The notes below the pieces were generated by a model, which saw only the letters and a list, made by a program, of their open reading frames with translations, had not been told where the DNA came from and did not search any database. Below are positions 27,701-36,346 of a DNA stretch of 64,000 nt, piece by piece. The position numbers and the translations under genes were made by a program. The stretch is from JAGQKC01 sp965223675 (GTDB lineage Bacteria; Nitrospirota; Nitrospiria; Nitrospirales; UBA8639). The stretch is from assembly GCA_965223675.1 (NCBI GenBank), contig OZ245013.1, positions 4,278,001-4,342,000 on the forward strand, given 5' to 3'. Each line of letters starts with the position of its first letter. Position 1 is the stretch's first letter.

Positions 27701-29891
27701 GGTCCCAGGTGGTGAGGGTGAAGCTGCTCCAGCTCCTGTGACTGCAGGTGGTGAAACGCTGACCTTTGATAAACCACTTGAGCACGATCACCCAGCCGGT
27801 GACATCGTGACCGTTGAGTTTGTTCGACAACGATTCTGGGCTGACGCGGACGTGGGATCCGTGTTTTGTCATGACCATGCTTTCGGAGGGACGACATGGC
27901 CTCATGGTGCCGTGTGCACATTCCTGATCGAACCGTTTGGCTCGACCTGGCATGATCCTAAAACCGGCAAGCCTATTAGAACGGGCCATGTGGCTGACAT
28001 TCATACGGTTGAGAGAGTCGGCCATGATGTAGCCGGAAGTTTCCGTGAATTGGTGGTGCACGTCATGGATACGGTTCCTCATACCGTCAATGTCGTGACA
28101 GCGGGGAATCCTCCTGGACAGCCAATCGAGGTTGCCCTGGAAGCTGGACGAACTGTGTCGTTTATTATGCCACCAAATGAAAAGATCAAGATGACGCCGA
28201 TGCCATTCTTAAATGGTGGAACTCATACAACTGGCGGGGCGTTTAACTTCCGAGCTGAGCCATTTGCCCAACGTTTATCGAATAACGCCGATACGTCACA
28301 GATTTTCAGTAGTCTTGTTCATGGGGAACCGAGTACTCCCATGATTCGGGCCTATTTAGGAGATGCGATTGTATTCCGGCTGGTTGACGTGACGATGAAT
28401 GAGAGTAATGTGTTTTCAGTTTCGGGACATACGTTCTGGACAGAACGGTATGCCCAAGAAGCCAATCGAAAGAATTCCATCCATATCGGAATTGCCGAGC
28501 GCTATGATCTGGTTGTCGCAGAGGCTGGAGGACCACGACATCTTCCAGGCGACTATATGTATTTCAACGGGCGGAGTTCAAAGTTCTCTGAAGGGTCTTG
28601 GGGGCTGATTCGCGTGCTTGATAAACCCGTGGATGATCTGAAACCACTTCCCAACAAAGCGTATGGAAAAGAAGGCATGCCTGAACCATTGCCGGTGTGT
28701 CCAAAAGAGGCGCCAGTAAAGGCCTATAATGTGGCTGCTGTTGATTTTCCATCGATGAGCTTTAATCCGAACGTGGAAGAAGCGATTGAAGTAGACTTTG
28801 AGCGTACGATAGAAGTCCAAAATCCTGATGCAAAAATCTATGTCCTTGAAGAGGAGGTCAGTAAAGTTTCTGGAGATTATCAACCAATGCCTCTGACATT
28901 AAGGGCCAATGTTGGTGACTGTATAAAAGTCAATTTGACCAACAAGATGAAAGAAAGCCGTGCTTCTTTCTCGGCTTTTGGCTTAGCGTTTGATCCGAAG
29001 GATTCGCAAGGTTTGAATCTAGGTAAGAATCCCGGGGATCAAACCGTTGCCCCTGGTGAAAGTCGGACGTATACGTACTATGCCGACCCCTTCATCGGAG
29101 AAACGCAATCATTGGTCTGGGATTTTGGCAACGTTGCCATGAACCCGCGTAACGGTCTCTTTGGAGCGATCATCATCGGTCCCAAGGGTTCTCAGTACCG
29201 TGATCCGAAGACTGGAGCAGATGTGTCCTTGAAAAATGCGTGGCAAGCTGACGTTCTCGTCGATCGCTCTATCCCAGGAAACGAAAAGCGTACGAATTAC
29301 CGAGATGTCGCGTTGTTCTTCCAAGATGAAGACAACATTATCGGTACGAGCTTTATGCCTTACGTCCAAAATGTCGCGGGCTTGGTGGGAATCAACTATC
29401 GCAACGAACCCTATCTGTATCGAGAAGAAGAAGGGTGCTCACTTGGCCGGATGTTCCAGCCTTGTGAAGTCGATGATCCACAGGATCCGGCCACTCCAAC
29501 GATCATGTCGCATGCTGGTGATCCAGTCAGGATTCACGTCTTTGGGGCCAGCAGCGAGCAGAACGGCATGTTTACATTGGAAAAGCATGAATGGCCAATC
29601 GAACCATTTTTGCCTGGAGCTGATATGATCAGTACAGTGGAATTTGCAGGTTCAGAGAGCATCGATGCCTTCGTGGCTTCGGCTGGAGGTGTCTATGCAC
29701 TACCAGGCGATTATCTTTACGGAAATGCAAGACTGCCGTATTCCCAGTCTGGTCAGTGGGGGCTTTTACGGGTTTTACCGCAAGGCGACAAGAGTATTCT
29801 TCCGTTAAGCGGTCATGTGAAAGCCGGTGCTCAAGAAGCAAAGGTGGTCCCATCTGAAGATGGTGCGATTAAGCCTGTTGCCTTTAAATAG
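24738..29891 (+). CDS. Giant multicopper-oxidase-like protein, three modules, with inserted LysM domain
   Basis: Exported protein of 1717 residues (signal peptide about 1-32). It contains three homologous modules that start at CPKTAPVKHY (C136), CPERAGSQEY (C749) and CPKEAPVKAY (C1321); each looks like two cupredoxin domains, six in all. Module 1 ends with a complete type-1/trinuclear set: H459, H462, H464 and HCHVAHHYVSGM (H534, C535, H536, H540, M545). Module 2 begins with the complementary HxH pairs H840-F-H842 and H1045-D-H1047. Module 3 lacks these ligands. A LysM domain (946-992), flanked by Ser/Gly and Ala/Pro linkers, interrupts module 2. Expected to be a periplasmic or wall-bound copper oxidase; substrate unknown. 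AAGGAGG precedes the ATG and a strong terminator follows the stop. Confidence 0.85.
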   Translation: MLYQKVSMHLSRRWLGVLIATLLFMPLVSVSAENTDSETMVHKTGMTHQDTPTWAEKLKGQTIVENSVEGRAERAALVELQHQRLMEQMERETAHSLNSGAFNTMSMMHQYGAGKENGLLMSDTGLEPVSGKGGLCPKTAPVKHYDISAINAEVTLNQWLDYYPGYMYVLTENIEKVREEEEKNAEARESEGHLDPGGVKNGIQDQWIQPLVIRGNQGDCVKFTLRNKLEFGEDVSLHINGSDMVMSKTGQPATTTNPDAIAVGEVEEDEEEEGEGPQGSSEIEMEWYIHPDAQEGAKQFHSYSNDRELTVLGMMGVFVVEPAGSKYWEPLGTGPATEARSGWQVMIDTPNGPDFREFVLIYHEIGDEAFRPVNKHGDFLPQRDPLTDTYRPGARALNFRSEPFGINNMHVQHEYFGFEDESMGYSSYTYGDASPTIPRSYLGDPAKFRIVHGGSEVFHSHHPHGGSIRWQRSPRATQMPVWNTGQTGPVKYPVIRTKSDRVDVEVIGPSEALDLETECGSGLCQWLAGDFLFHCHVAHHYVSGMWGYWRVYNTLQVPGFHNDVMPPLRELPDRLDRIHKPVSSDKLIGKTVNWFGTKFKIVESGKSDWKSNPRVVNIKDWVEMQLVTQGKPGHKDDQEGQLKSYDATVMDWVWDGKKAMSEKEADIGPNPKYHPEWQGYKPGERRVIWFEPTTGKVAWPWLTPHFGKRVPFSPDHNPAPWLEMIHVDDEGKRTVDPAKPGENGRWSLCPERAGSQEYNIHFIKLPVELTAAHGDQEAIVDPNGLLYVVHDEEKAIRANNDLKFPLVIRANMYDCMDWTLTSEWEDDDITNFQSSKINTHFHFVQFDNQSSDGVISGFSYEQSMRPFTMFEKKKKKGLPVPMNSKFTKAAKKGERTIHLTNAKQYHVGTLVLVGADNVGHDEIRRIVAIGGSGGSSAVASSSSGGDYTVSPGDTLGKIANSLGTSVSALKEMNGLSDKNLIMVGQKLKVPGGEGEAAPAPVTAGGETLTFDKPLEHDHPAGDIVTVEFVRQRFWADADVGSVFCHDHAFGGTTWPHGAVCTFLIEPFGSTWHDPKTGKPIRTGHVADIHTVERVGHDVAGSFRELVVHVMDTVPHTVNVVTAGNPPGQPIEVALEAGRTVSFIMPPNEKIKMTPMPFLNGGTHTTGGAFNFRAEPFAQRLSNNADTSQIFSSLVHGEPSTPMIRAYLGDAIVFRLVDVTMNESNVFSVSGHTFWTERYAQEANRKNSIHIGIAERYDLVVAEAGGPRHLPGDYMYFNGRSSKFSEGSWGLIRVLDKPVDDLKPLPNKAYGKEGMPEPLPVCPKEAPVKAYNVAAVDFPSMSFNPNVEEAIEVDFERTIEVQNPDAKIYVLEEEVSKVSGDYQPMPLTLRANVGDCIKVNLTNKMKESRASFSAFGLAFDPKDSQGLNLGKNPGDQTVAPGESRTYTYYADPFIGETQSLVWDFGNVAMNPRNGLFGAIIIGPKGSQYRDPKTGADVSLKNAWQADVLVDRSIPGNEKRTNYRDVALFFQDEDNIIGTSFMPYVQNVAGLVGINYRNEPYLYREEEGCSLGRMFQPCEVDDPQDPATPTIMSHAGDPVRIHVFGASSEQNGMFTLEKHEWPIEPFLPGADMISTVEFAGSESIDAFVASAGGVYALPGDYLYGNARLPYSQSGQWGLLRVLPQGDKSILPLSGHVKAGAQEAKVVPSEDGAIKPVAFK

Positions 29892-29916
29892 CGCAGCGTA
29901 TTAATTGCCGTATTTG

Positions 29917-29951
29917 ACGGGGAGGCCGAGCTTCGGCTTCCCCGTTTTTTA
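29917..29951 (+). terminator. Rho-independent terminator after the giant copper oxidase gene
   Basis: 13-pair stem (ACGGGGAGGCCGA with its partner, one G-U pair), 3-base loop, followed by TTTTTT. It begins about 25 bases after the stop codon and separates this gene from the cupredoxin genes downstream. Confidence 0.9.
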
Positions 29952-30038
29952 TATGTAGTGTATATTGGTAAATGTAGGTATGAATGGCCTAATTTTTATT
30001 GATGCGTGTTGGTTTCGTAGGATGAGAGGGAGGTCCTC

Positions 30039-30953
30039 ATGCGGGTGTTCACCGTACTGGTCTATTTATTTGTCCTCGTAGTGTTATCTCCCCAAGTGTG
30101 GTCGTATGAGGAGATTGTTGTCCAAAATGGAGGAACGATTCGAGGGAAAGTCACTCTCAACGGAGAGAAGCCTCGCCCGATGGCGTTTAATCTTGTGACG
30201 ATTCCGGACCCGGTCTATTGTGGTCGTATCTCTACTGGCACAGGGTGGCGAATTGTTGAAGACTTTATCATTGCGCAAGATGGGGCTCTCAAGGACGCTG
30301 TGGTCATGCTGAAGGGGATCAAAAAAGGTAAGGCTTTCGAAACGGAGAAAGTCAGGATTGAGGCGATTGACTGCGACTTTACCCCTTTTGTCAACGTGCT
30401 CCAAAAAAAAGATGAACTGACCGTGGTGAATATGGATCCGATTGAGCATGATATTCAAGGATATGAAACGGCCAGAGAACGTGGCGCTCGTGTTTTGTTT
30501 AATCGTCCCCTTCCGATGAACCCATTTCATAAAGTGCTTGGGATGTTGCATAGCCACAAGCATATGCCAGGGAAGCCGATGATCGAACACGTGCATCTGC
30601 GAAAGGGACGAAATATTTTCGTTATGCAATGCGGCTTTCATCCCTATATGTTCTCATGGGGACTGATCGTCGAAAACCCCTATTATGCGATCACAAAAGA
30701 GTCAGGAGAATTTGAACTGAATGATGTCCCTCCAGGAGACTACACGCTGACTGTTTGGCATCCCGGTATGAAGAAATATCTAAAGAAAGAGGTCAACGTA
30801 AAACCCCAAGGTTCTGTTGTTCATCACTTTGAATATCAAGCCGTGAAAGGAAGGCGAAGCGTTCACGAGATGCATGACAATCCACATTTTGGATTAGAGT
30901 TGTTAGGAGAGGGTGTCGAAATTGTTCCATCGCTTCGCCTACAAAAACCATGA
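30039..30953 (+). CDS. Cupredoxin/carboxypeptidase-regulatory-like periplasmic protein (paralogue 1)
   Basis: Exported protein (signal 1-22). It starts with a beta domain (GGTIRGKVTLNGEKPRP), then a cupredoxin-like part with NMDPIEHDIQGYE and MQCGFHPYM, giving type-1 copper candidates His, then C-x2-H-x2-M. It ends in a carboxypeptidase-regulatory-like fold (GEFELNDVPPGDYTLTVWHPG). Close paralogue of the next gene and more distant relative of the gene at 36.3 kb. The stop and the following start overlap as ATGA, so the pair is co-translated. Role as a periplasmic electron carrier is inferred. Confidence 0.75.
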   Translation: MRVFTVLVYLFVLVVLSPQVWSYEEIVVQNGGTIRGKVTLNGEKPRPMAFNLVTIPDPVYCGRISTGTGWRIVEDFIIAQDGALKDAVVMLKGIKKGKAFETEKVRIEAIDCDFTPFVNVLQKKDELTVVNMDPIEHDIQGYETARERGARVLFNRPLPMNPFHKVLGMLHSHKHMPGKPMIEHVHLRKGRNIFVMQCGFHPYMFSWGLIVENPYYAITKESGEFELNDVPPGDYTLTVWHPGMKKYLKKEVNVKPQGSVVHHFEYQAVKGRRSVHEMHDNPHFGLELLGEGVEIVPSLRLQKP

Positions 30954-31912
30954 ATGCCTTGTTTTCATCATGTACGCTTGTGAGCCGAATGACAAAGGGT
31001 AGGACGTATGCGTGTATTTGTGCTGTGTTGTTGAGCGGCATCATTACGGAAATAACTTTTGGCTATGAAATTAAGGAAGTCGAGGATGGAGGAACGCTCA
31101 CAGGCGTCGTGACGCTCTCAGGGTTACCTCCAGAACCGAAAGCCTATAACTTGATCACATTTCCTGATCCTGAGTATTGTGGCCGCATATCAACCGGCAA
31201 TGGGTGGAGGTTACTTCGAGACTTTCATGTGAATGCACAAGGTCAGGTAAAAAATGTTGTCGTCTTTTTTGAGGAAGTTGCCTCTGGAAAACCATTTACG
31301 CTGTCGATTCCTCGCGTGGAAGCTCGCGACTGTCAGTTTCTACCATTTACGACCATTGTACGGAGTGGGCACGGCGTGGAAGTCATTAATATGGATCCGG
31401 TCATGCATGACATTCAAGCCTATGAAACCTCGAAGCAACAAGGCACGCGCGTGTTATTCAATTCACCCCTGCCCTTCAATCGCCTTCATGAACGAGAAAA
31501 CATGCATGCTGGGCATGATCATAAGCCAAGCGAATCTCTCGTCAGACAGTTTCACTTGAGCAAAGGCCGAAAGACCTTTGTCATGCAATGTGGGTTTCAT
31601 GCGTACATGGAAAGTTGGGCCATTGCCGTCGAAAATCCCTATTATGCATTCACTGATGCCAATGGGAAGTTTTCTATCGACCACATCCCTCCTGGAACGT
31701 ATCAGGTCCAAGCTTGGCATCCGAGCATTCGAAACGTCATCGTGAAAACTGTCGTTATTCCTGCCCTTGGAACAGTTTCGACGACTTTTGAGCTGCCAGC
31801 GCCAACTGAACGACACACTGCACACAAAATTCGTACTCCTCCCCGATTTACTCCTGCCGTCCTTGGCCGTCCAATCAATATTCAGCCCCTCCTCGAACAA
31901 CAGCTTCCATGA
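30950..31912 (+). CDS. Cupredoxin/carboxypeptidase-regulatory-like periplasmic protein (paralogue 2)
   Basis: Tandem duplicate of the preceding gene, 320 residues. Same order of parts: export signal (about 15-38), GGTLTGVVTLSG, ITFPDPEYCGRISTGNGWR, NMDPVMHDIQAYE, MQCGFHAYMESWAIAVENPYYAF, then NGKFSIDHIPPGTYQVQAWHP. The C-x2-H-x2-M copper motif and the upstream His are kept. The two copies have diverged along their length, so the duplication is not recent. It starts within the stop of paralogue 1 and its own stop overlaps the next start (ATGA), forming a tight operon. Confidence 0.75.
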   Translation: MNALFSSCTLVSRMTKGRTYACICAVLLSGIITEITFGYEIKEVEDGGTLTGVVTLSGLPPEPKAYNLITFPDPEYCGRISTGNGWRLLRDFHVNAQGQVKNVVVFFEEVASGKPFTLSIPRVEARDCQFLPFTTIVRSGHGVEVINMDPVMHDIQAYETSKQQGTRVLFNSPLPFNRLHERENMHAGHDHKPSESLVRQFHLSKGRKTFVMQCGFHAYMESWAIAVENPYYAFTDANGKFSIDHIPPGTYQVQAWHPSIRNVIVKTVVIPALGTVSTTFELPAPTERHTAHKIRTPPRFTPAVLGRPINIQPLLEQQLP

Positions 31913-32586
31913 ATGGGGAGATGAGTTTCTCTTCTGTGCGGCCAAGAGCAGCTTACCACGCGCTTTTGATTATGATGATTGTGTCGGTCAACTCATCTCC
32001 AATGCTACATGCGCATGGTGGTGAAATGGTCACGCTTTCGGCATCAACGACTCCTGAATTTTCTGCTCGATTGATATGGAGACGAGAAGGAAAAATTTCA
32101 AAGGCTCAATTATTTGTCAAAGATAATCGGTATCGCATCGAGCACTTTGGGGGACTAAAAACAGAACTAGGTTTTGCGGGAGTCACGATTGTTCGTCTAG
32201 ACCACCATAAGGTCTGGTATATTTACTCTGAACGTCGCCTCGTCTTAAGTGTGCCGGCGACCGAACGTGATGAATTGCCGCTCTCGATCACACTCGAGGG
32301 TGAAACTAAAAGAACATTAATAGGTGACTCGTTCGTTGGCAGACGTCCAGCCCAATTGTTTGAAGTTGATGTGTTCACACAATCCGGGAATCATGAAATG
32401 TATTATGAATGGGTTGATGTGGAGAGAGGGGTCTTACTCAAACTTCTCAGCCAAGACCGTGATTGGTGGGTCAAGTATGAACATGTTGTCGTCTCCAAGC
32501 AGCCTGACTATTACTTTGAAATCCCACTCGGCTATCGGAAGGTTGAGGCGCAAGAAACTCCTCCCAAACAACAACGTCAATCATAA
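31909..32586 (+). CDS. Exported LolA-like / DUF4412-like protein
   Basis: 225-residue exported protein. A hydrophobic stretch at residues 17-35 ending HAHGG is a signal peptide. The mature part has the feel of the outer-membrane-lipoprotein-sorting fold: repeated strands such as SARLIWRREGKISKAQLFVKDNRYRIEH, VRLDHHKVWYIYSE and a curved-sheet C-terminus. Assignment to LolA or DUF4412 is tentative because no diagnostic residue was checked. Translationally coupled to the upstream cupredoxin gene by ATGA, so it may help fold or deliver those proteins. Confidence 0.5.
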   Translation: MNGEMSFSSVRPRAAYHALLIMMIVSVNSSPMLHAHGGEMVTLSASTTPEFSARLIWRREGKISKAQLFVKDNRYRIEHFGGLKTELGFAGVTIVRLDHHKVWYIYSERRLVLSVPATERDELPLSITLEGETKRTLIGDSFVGRRPAQLFEVDVFTQSGNHEMYYEWVDVERGVLLKLLSQDRDWWVKYEHVVVSKQPDYYFEIPLGYRKVEAQETPPKQQRQS

Positions 32587-32666
32587 AAGGTTGCAAGAAG
32601 TGCTGTGCGTTGTGATCTTTGTAGATAATCGAATGTGTGAAATGCGAGAAAAAGAGATGAGGATCC

Positions 32667-34043
32667 ATGCCAATTAATCGTGTAAGTTCTATTCAATATG
32701 TCGTAATGCTGTCCATCATCGTATGGGGGATGCTGGAATTTAAGCTAGTCGTTTGGGCCATGGATTCTCAGAAGAATATGGGATTTGAGCACATCCACCA
32801 TGCCTACAAGAATGGGCAGTTTCAGGATGTCCTTAAAGCGCTGGATAGGCTAGGCGAAAAGGAAAGAGCGTCCGATTCTGTTCAGCGTTTAAAGATGTTG
32901 AGCTTGGCTCGTCTGGGGCAAACGAAAGACAGTGTTGAGACGTATGAACGAATCGTTGAAAAATCAGGGCGCGACGAGGATGAACCGCTCCTTCGAGAGT
33001 TGGCACTAGCCGTCATTCTGCCGTTTCGAACAGATATGCGTGAGCAAATTCGGGGTGCGGCCTATACAGCCCTAAAAGAAATACATTCCGAGGATACCGT
33101 TCCATTCTTAGAAGAGGGATTGGGTGATAAATCCGGGATGATTCGCGCGTTGGCTGCCGAAGGCCTGGCAGGATTGAAGGGAGGACAAGAATCCCCACGA
33201 TTTCGTCAAGCGATGAAGGATAAAGCTGGGCTCGTACGCGCAGCAGTGTTGCGTGGTCTCGGACGTCTGGCGGATCAGTCGACTCATACGCTTGTACGTC
33301 CACTGTTAAGGGATGAAGTGAAATTAGTGCAAATCACCGCCGCAGGCGCGATGATTCAACTTGGGTATCCGGAATTTTGGAAACGTGTGAAATACAGTGC
33401 CCAACAAGGTGAAAGATACGAACGGGGGGCTGCATTTCGAATCTTAGGTGAATTAGGTGATGTGCAGGCGATCAAAATTCTTGAACAGGGTTTGCAGGAT
33501 AGTCAACCTTCCATCCGAGGAGCCGCAGCCTCTTCGTTGGGAAAGCTTCGGGAGAAGAAGGCGGTGGGGTTACTCATCGCTGCACTGAACGACAAAAGTC
33601 CCGCTGTTCGTAGCATTGCTTCAGTGAGCCTTGGCAAGTTGAAAGCTGAGCAAGCTATTCCAGCTTTAACCGAAGGATTGCATGATTCCAACCCGGGAGT
33701 GCGCGCGGCTTCGGTTGCTGCACTACTTCGTCTCAGTAGTCCGTTTGGTCTTGTCGTGGGAACGGTAAGGGCACTCATGTCTGATACCAACCCTGGTATT
33801 CGTTCTGGGGTCGCAAAGGCTTTGGGCAATGGGCATGGTGGGGATGTCGTGAATACGTTACTACTTTTGTTGAATGATCCTGTGCCAAAGCCGAGAATTT
33901 CCGCGGGTCGCTCGTTGGGACGTATTGGAGATCGTACGATATTACCTCGCCTCACGTTAGCCTTACGTGACCAGGATGAAGCGGTGCGAGCAACCGTCGC
34001 CGCCGCTATTGTTCGCATACTCTCTCGCCCGAATACGCTCTAG
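32667..34043 (+). CDS. HEAT-repeat protein with membrane anchor
   Basis: 458 residues. One N-terminal hydrophobic segment (about 10-32) suggests anchoring or export. Residues 45-105 look like a TPR-type helical pair (QDVLKALDRLGEKE, SLARLGQTKDSVETYERIV). From about residue 120 onward there are nine or ten HEAT/PBS-lyase-type repeats, each with patterns like IRALAAEGLAGL, VRSIASVSLGKL and VRAASVAALLRL. Such scaffolds bind proteins or, in phycobilin lyases, chromophores; no lyase activity is implied. Sits in the copper-protein block, 80 bases after the LolA-like gene. Confidence 0.8.
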   Translation: MPINRVSSIQYVVMLSIIVWGMLEFKLVVWAMDSQKNMGFEHIHHAYKNGQFQDVLKALDRLGEKERASDSVQRLKMLSLARLGQTKDSVETYERIVEKSGRDEDEPLLRELALAVILPFRTDMREQIRGAAYTALKEIHSEDTVPFLEEGLGDKSGMIRALAAEGLAGLKGGQESPRFRQAMKDKAGLVRAAVLRGLGRLADQSTHTLVRPLLRDEVKLVQITAAGAMIQLGYPEFWKRVKYSAQQGERYERGAAFRILGELGDVQAIKILEQGLQDSQPSIRGAAASSLGKLREKKAVGLLIAALNDKSPAVRSIASVSLGKLKAEQAIPALTEGLHDSNPGVRAASVAALLRLSSPFGLVVGTVRALMSDTNPGIRSGVAKALGNGHGGDVVNTLLLLLNDPVPKPRISAGRSLGRIGDRTILPRLTLALRDQDEAVRATVAAAIVRILSRPNTL

Positions 34044-34145
34044 CTCTGTTTTTCCTTCGTCGAAAAGATAGGCTAAAGCTTTGCTGCTCGGTCAAATTTC
34101 TGCCTAATGATTGTATTTCATGGCCGTATCAGGTAGCGTTTTGAG

Positions 34146-36044
34146 ATGTACATGCCATCCTTCTCCAAACCGCTAGCCGTGTTCTCGCTGTTGATCACGT
34201 GCTGGTCTTGTCACTCAACGCTCCCTTCTCATCATTCAGATACATCAACTTCTGACCCCCCCCTCTCAAGCATCCATTGGAGGGATTGGGATGAAGCGGC
34301 ATTCGAGCTCGCACAAGTGCAGGATAAACTCATTCTCCTCGATCTTACGGCAGTGTGGTGTCATGCTTGTCATGTGATGGAAGCGACAACCTATGTAGAT
34401 CCCTCGATCGTTTCAACCGTCAATTCTCGCTTCATTCCAATTCGTGTCGATACCGATGAACGCCCAGATATTGAAGCCCGATATCGACAAGGAGGATGGC
34501 CCACCACGAGCATTCTCTTGCCAACCGGAGAGATTGTTTTTCAAGGAAACTTTTTGGAACCGGCTGAACTACGATTGGCGCTTGCCGACTCAGACAGCCT
34601 TTATCGAAAAAATAAAAAAGCATTGCTGAGTCAGGCGGCTAAAATTTGGAAAGCTGTGGAAACTGCGAAGAAAGTCCGGACACGTTCGATCAATGGAATT
34701 GAAATTGAGTTGGTCGAACAGATGGCGACGATGATCGCGGAAAATTTTGATAAGGTGAACGGGGGATTTCATGAATCGCCAAAATTTTTTGAGCCCGAAG
34801 CGATCGACTTTCTGTTTGCCCGTGATCATGTGCGGCAGGATGGCTCATGGAAGCAAATGGCATTGTTGACGTTAGAACAGCAACGAAACCTTATTGACCC
34901 TGTATGGGGCGGATTCTATCGGTATGCAGAAAACGCGGATTGGACAAATCCTCACTACGAGAAAATGCTCCATCTGCAAGCTCTGAATCTTGAAAATTAC
35001 GTAGAGGCCTATCAAGTGACGGGGCAAGATCGCTATCGAGCTATCATTGAACAGACATTGGCCTATATAGAAAGATTTTTACTCGATGAAGAAGGCCGAG
35101 GGTTTTTTGCCAGTCAGGATGCCGACATCACAGAGGGCACGAACTCTCATCGTATGAAGATGTCAGGGGAAGAATATTTTCGACTCGATATGGCGGAACG
35201 GGAAAAAGTGGGCATTCCACCAGTTGATCAAACGATATACACCGGCTGGAATGGAATGATGATTAAAAGTTGGTTGAAAGTCTACCAAGTGCTTGGTGAC
35301 CAGCATATCTTAGAGTCTGCTCTCGGCATACTCCGTCACCTCTATCATCATCGTTATGAAGCAGGGAAAGGCATGGCTCACCGTGAACGACACGGACAGC
35401 CTCAAACATATGGACTGCTTGGAGATCAAGTTGCCTTTGCTATGGCACTCTTAGAAGCTTCGCTCACCACAGGCGATATGAGCTTTTCACAGAAAGCAGA
35501 ACAGCTGACGAATGACCTCATCACGTTGTTAGAAGATAAACAAGGAGGTGGCCTGTATGATCGACCTGTTGATGCTTCAGCTGAAGGGCTCTTAAAGTTC
35601 CCTCACAAATCATTGGAAGAGAATTTACGGGCCGTCATATTGTTATCCGACCTTTTTTATGTGACCGAAAATCGTGTGTATCGCGAGGCTGCTGAGCGTA
35701 CGCTGCAATATGTGTTGGGTTCGTCTCACCCCCTTCCCCTTGGCTTAGCAGGAAGAGCCATTGATCGTTTTCTTCGATACCCGGTTCATATTGTGGTTGT
35801 TGGATCAAGTGAAAATAAGAAGACCGTGCAGCTTTTCAAAGAAGCACTCAAGTTGTATGCTCCCGGAAAGGTCATTCGTTTATTAGTTCCTGGGGTACAC
35901 TCATTAAACATAGGTGAGATCACCTTTCCTGAGGGGGATGTGCCTCAAGCTTATGTGTGTACAGAGAAACTTTGCTCTGATCCAGTTTTCAACTCGGATG
36001 ACTTGCCTTTTCGGTATAAAAATCTAGTTGAATTATCTAAGTGA
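34146..36044 (+). CDS. DUF255 thioredoxin-fold / (alpha/alpha)6-barrel protein
   Basis: 632 residues. After an export signal (about 8-25) comes the DUF255 thioredoxin-like domain with C72-H-A-C75 in AVWCHACHVMEATTY, then a large helical barrel of the N-acylglucosamine-epimerase-like type (YYRYAENADWTNPHYEKMLH-type and YTGWNGMMIKSWLKVYQVLG segments). Related YyaL/spermatogenesis-associated proteins are usually cytosolic and about 680 residues; this one appears exported and slightly short. The C-terminus has a second small CTEKLC pair. A thiol-disulphide role for copper or haem proteins in the same block is a reasonable guess only. Confidence 0.8.
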   Translation: MYMPSFSKPLAVFSLLITCWSCHSTLPSHHSDTSTSDPPLSSIHWRDWDEAAFELAQVQDKLILLDLTAVWCHACHVMEATTYVDPSIVSTVNSRFIPIRVDTDERPDIEARYRQGGWPTTSILLPTGEIVFQGNFLEPAELRLALADSDSLYRKNKKALLSQAAKIWKAVETAKKVRTRSINGIEIELVEQMATMIAENFDKVNGGFHESPKFFEPEAIDFLFARDHVRQDGSWKQMALLTLEQQRNLIDPVWGGFYRYAENADWTNPHYEKMLHLQALNLENYVEAYQVTGQDRYRAIIEQTLAYIERFLLDEEGRGFFASQDADITEGTNSHRMKMSGEEYFRLDMAEREKVGIPPVDQTIYTGWNGMMIKSWLKVYQVLGDQHILESALGILRHLYHHRYEAGKGMAHRERHGQPQTYGLLGDQVAFAMALLEASLTTGDMSFSQKAEQLTNDLITLLEDKQGGGLYDRPVDASAEGLLKFPHKSLEENLRAVILLSDLFYVTENRVYREAAERTLQYVLGSSHPLPLGLAGRAIDRFLRYPVHIVVVGSSENKKTVQLFKEALKLYAPGKVIRLLVPGVHSLNIGEITFPEGDVPQAYVCTEKLCSDPVFNSDDLPFRYKNLVELSK

Positions 36045-36346
36045 AAAATACTAATTTTGGTGATAGTAAACCATTCTTTTATTAATGCAGGATAGGATAA
36101 GATAAAAAAATAATCTTCAATATCAATAATTTGCAAATTCATAATTCTACAATCCTTTTGAGTGTTTGCTTGACACGTTTTTTTCCTTCTTGGTATATAG
36201 GAAAGTGAGCGAATCAACGAGGTTTGAGCAGTTTTCCTGCTCACAATTCAGATAAAAACGTTGGTGTGTGGGAGATTCATTCACAGCCCCAAACATAATC
36301 CCCCCCTCGTTAGCACACTATTTATTCTCAACTAGGAGGAAGCATC
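36045..36346. other. AT-rich spacer carrying the promoter of the third cupredoxin paralogue
   Basis: 302 bases, very AT-rich in the first half. Apart from the promoter annotated at 36170-36199 I see no gene or strong hairpin. The transcript leader would be about 140 bases and ends with AGGAGG shortly before the ATG. Confidence 0.45.
36170..36199 (+). promoter_or_regulatory. Sigma70 promoter of the third cupredoxin-like gene
   Basis: Perfect -35 TTGACA (36170-36175), 18-base T-rich spacer, -10 TATATA (36194-36199). Strong match, placed about 150 bases upstream of the ATG. Confidence 0.65.

Noticed and set aside
30084..30641. 185-codon minus-strand frame in cupredoxin paralogue 1
   Set aside because: Fully antisense to a gene with conserved paralogues; no ribosome-binding site or motif.
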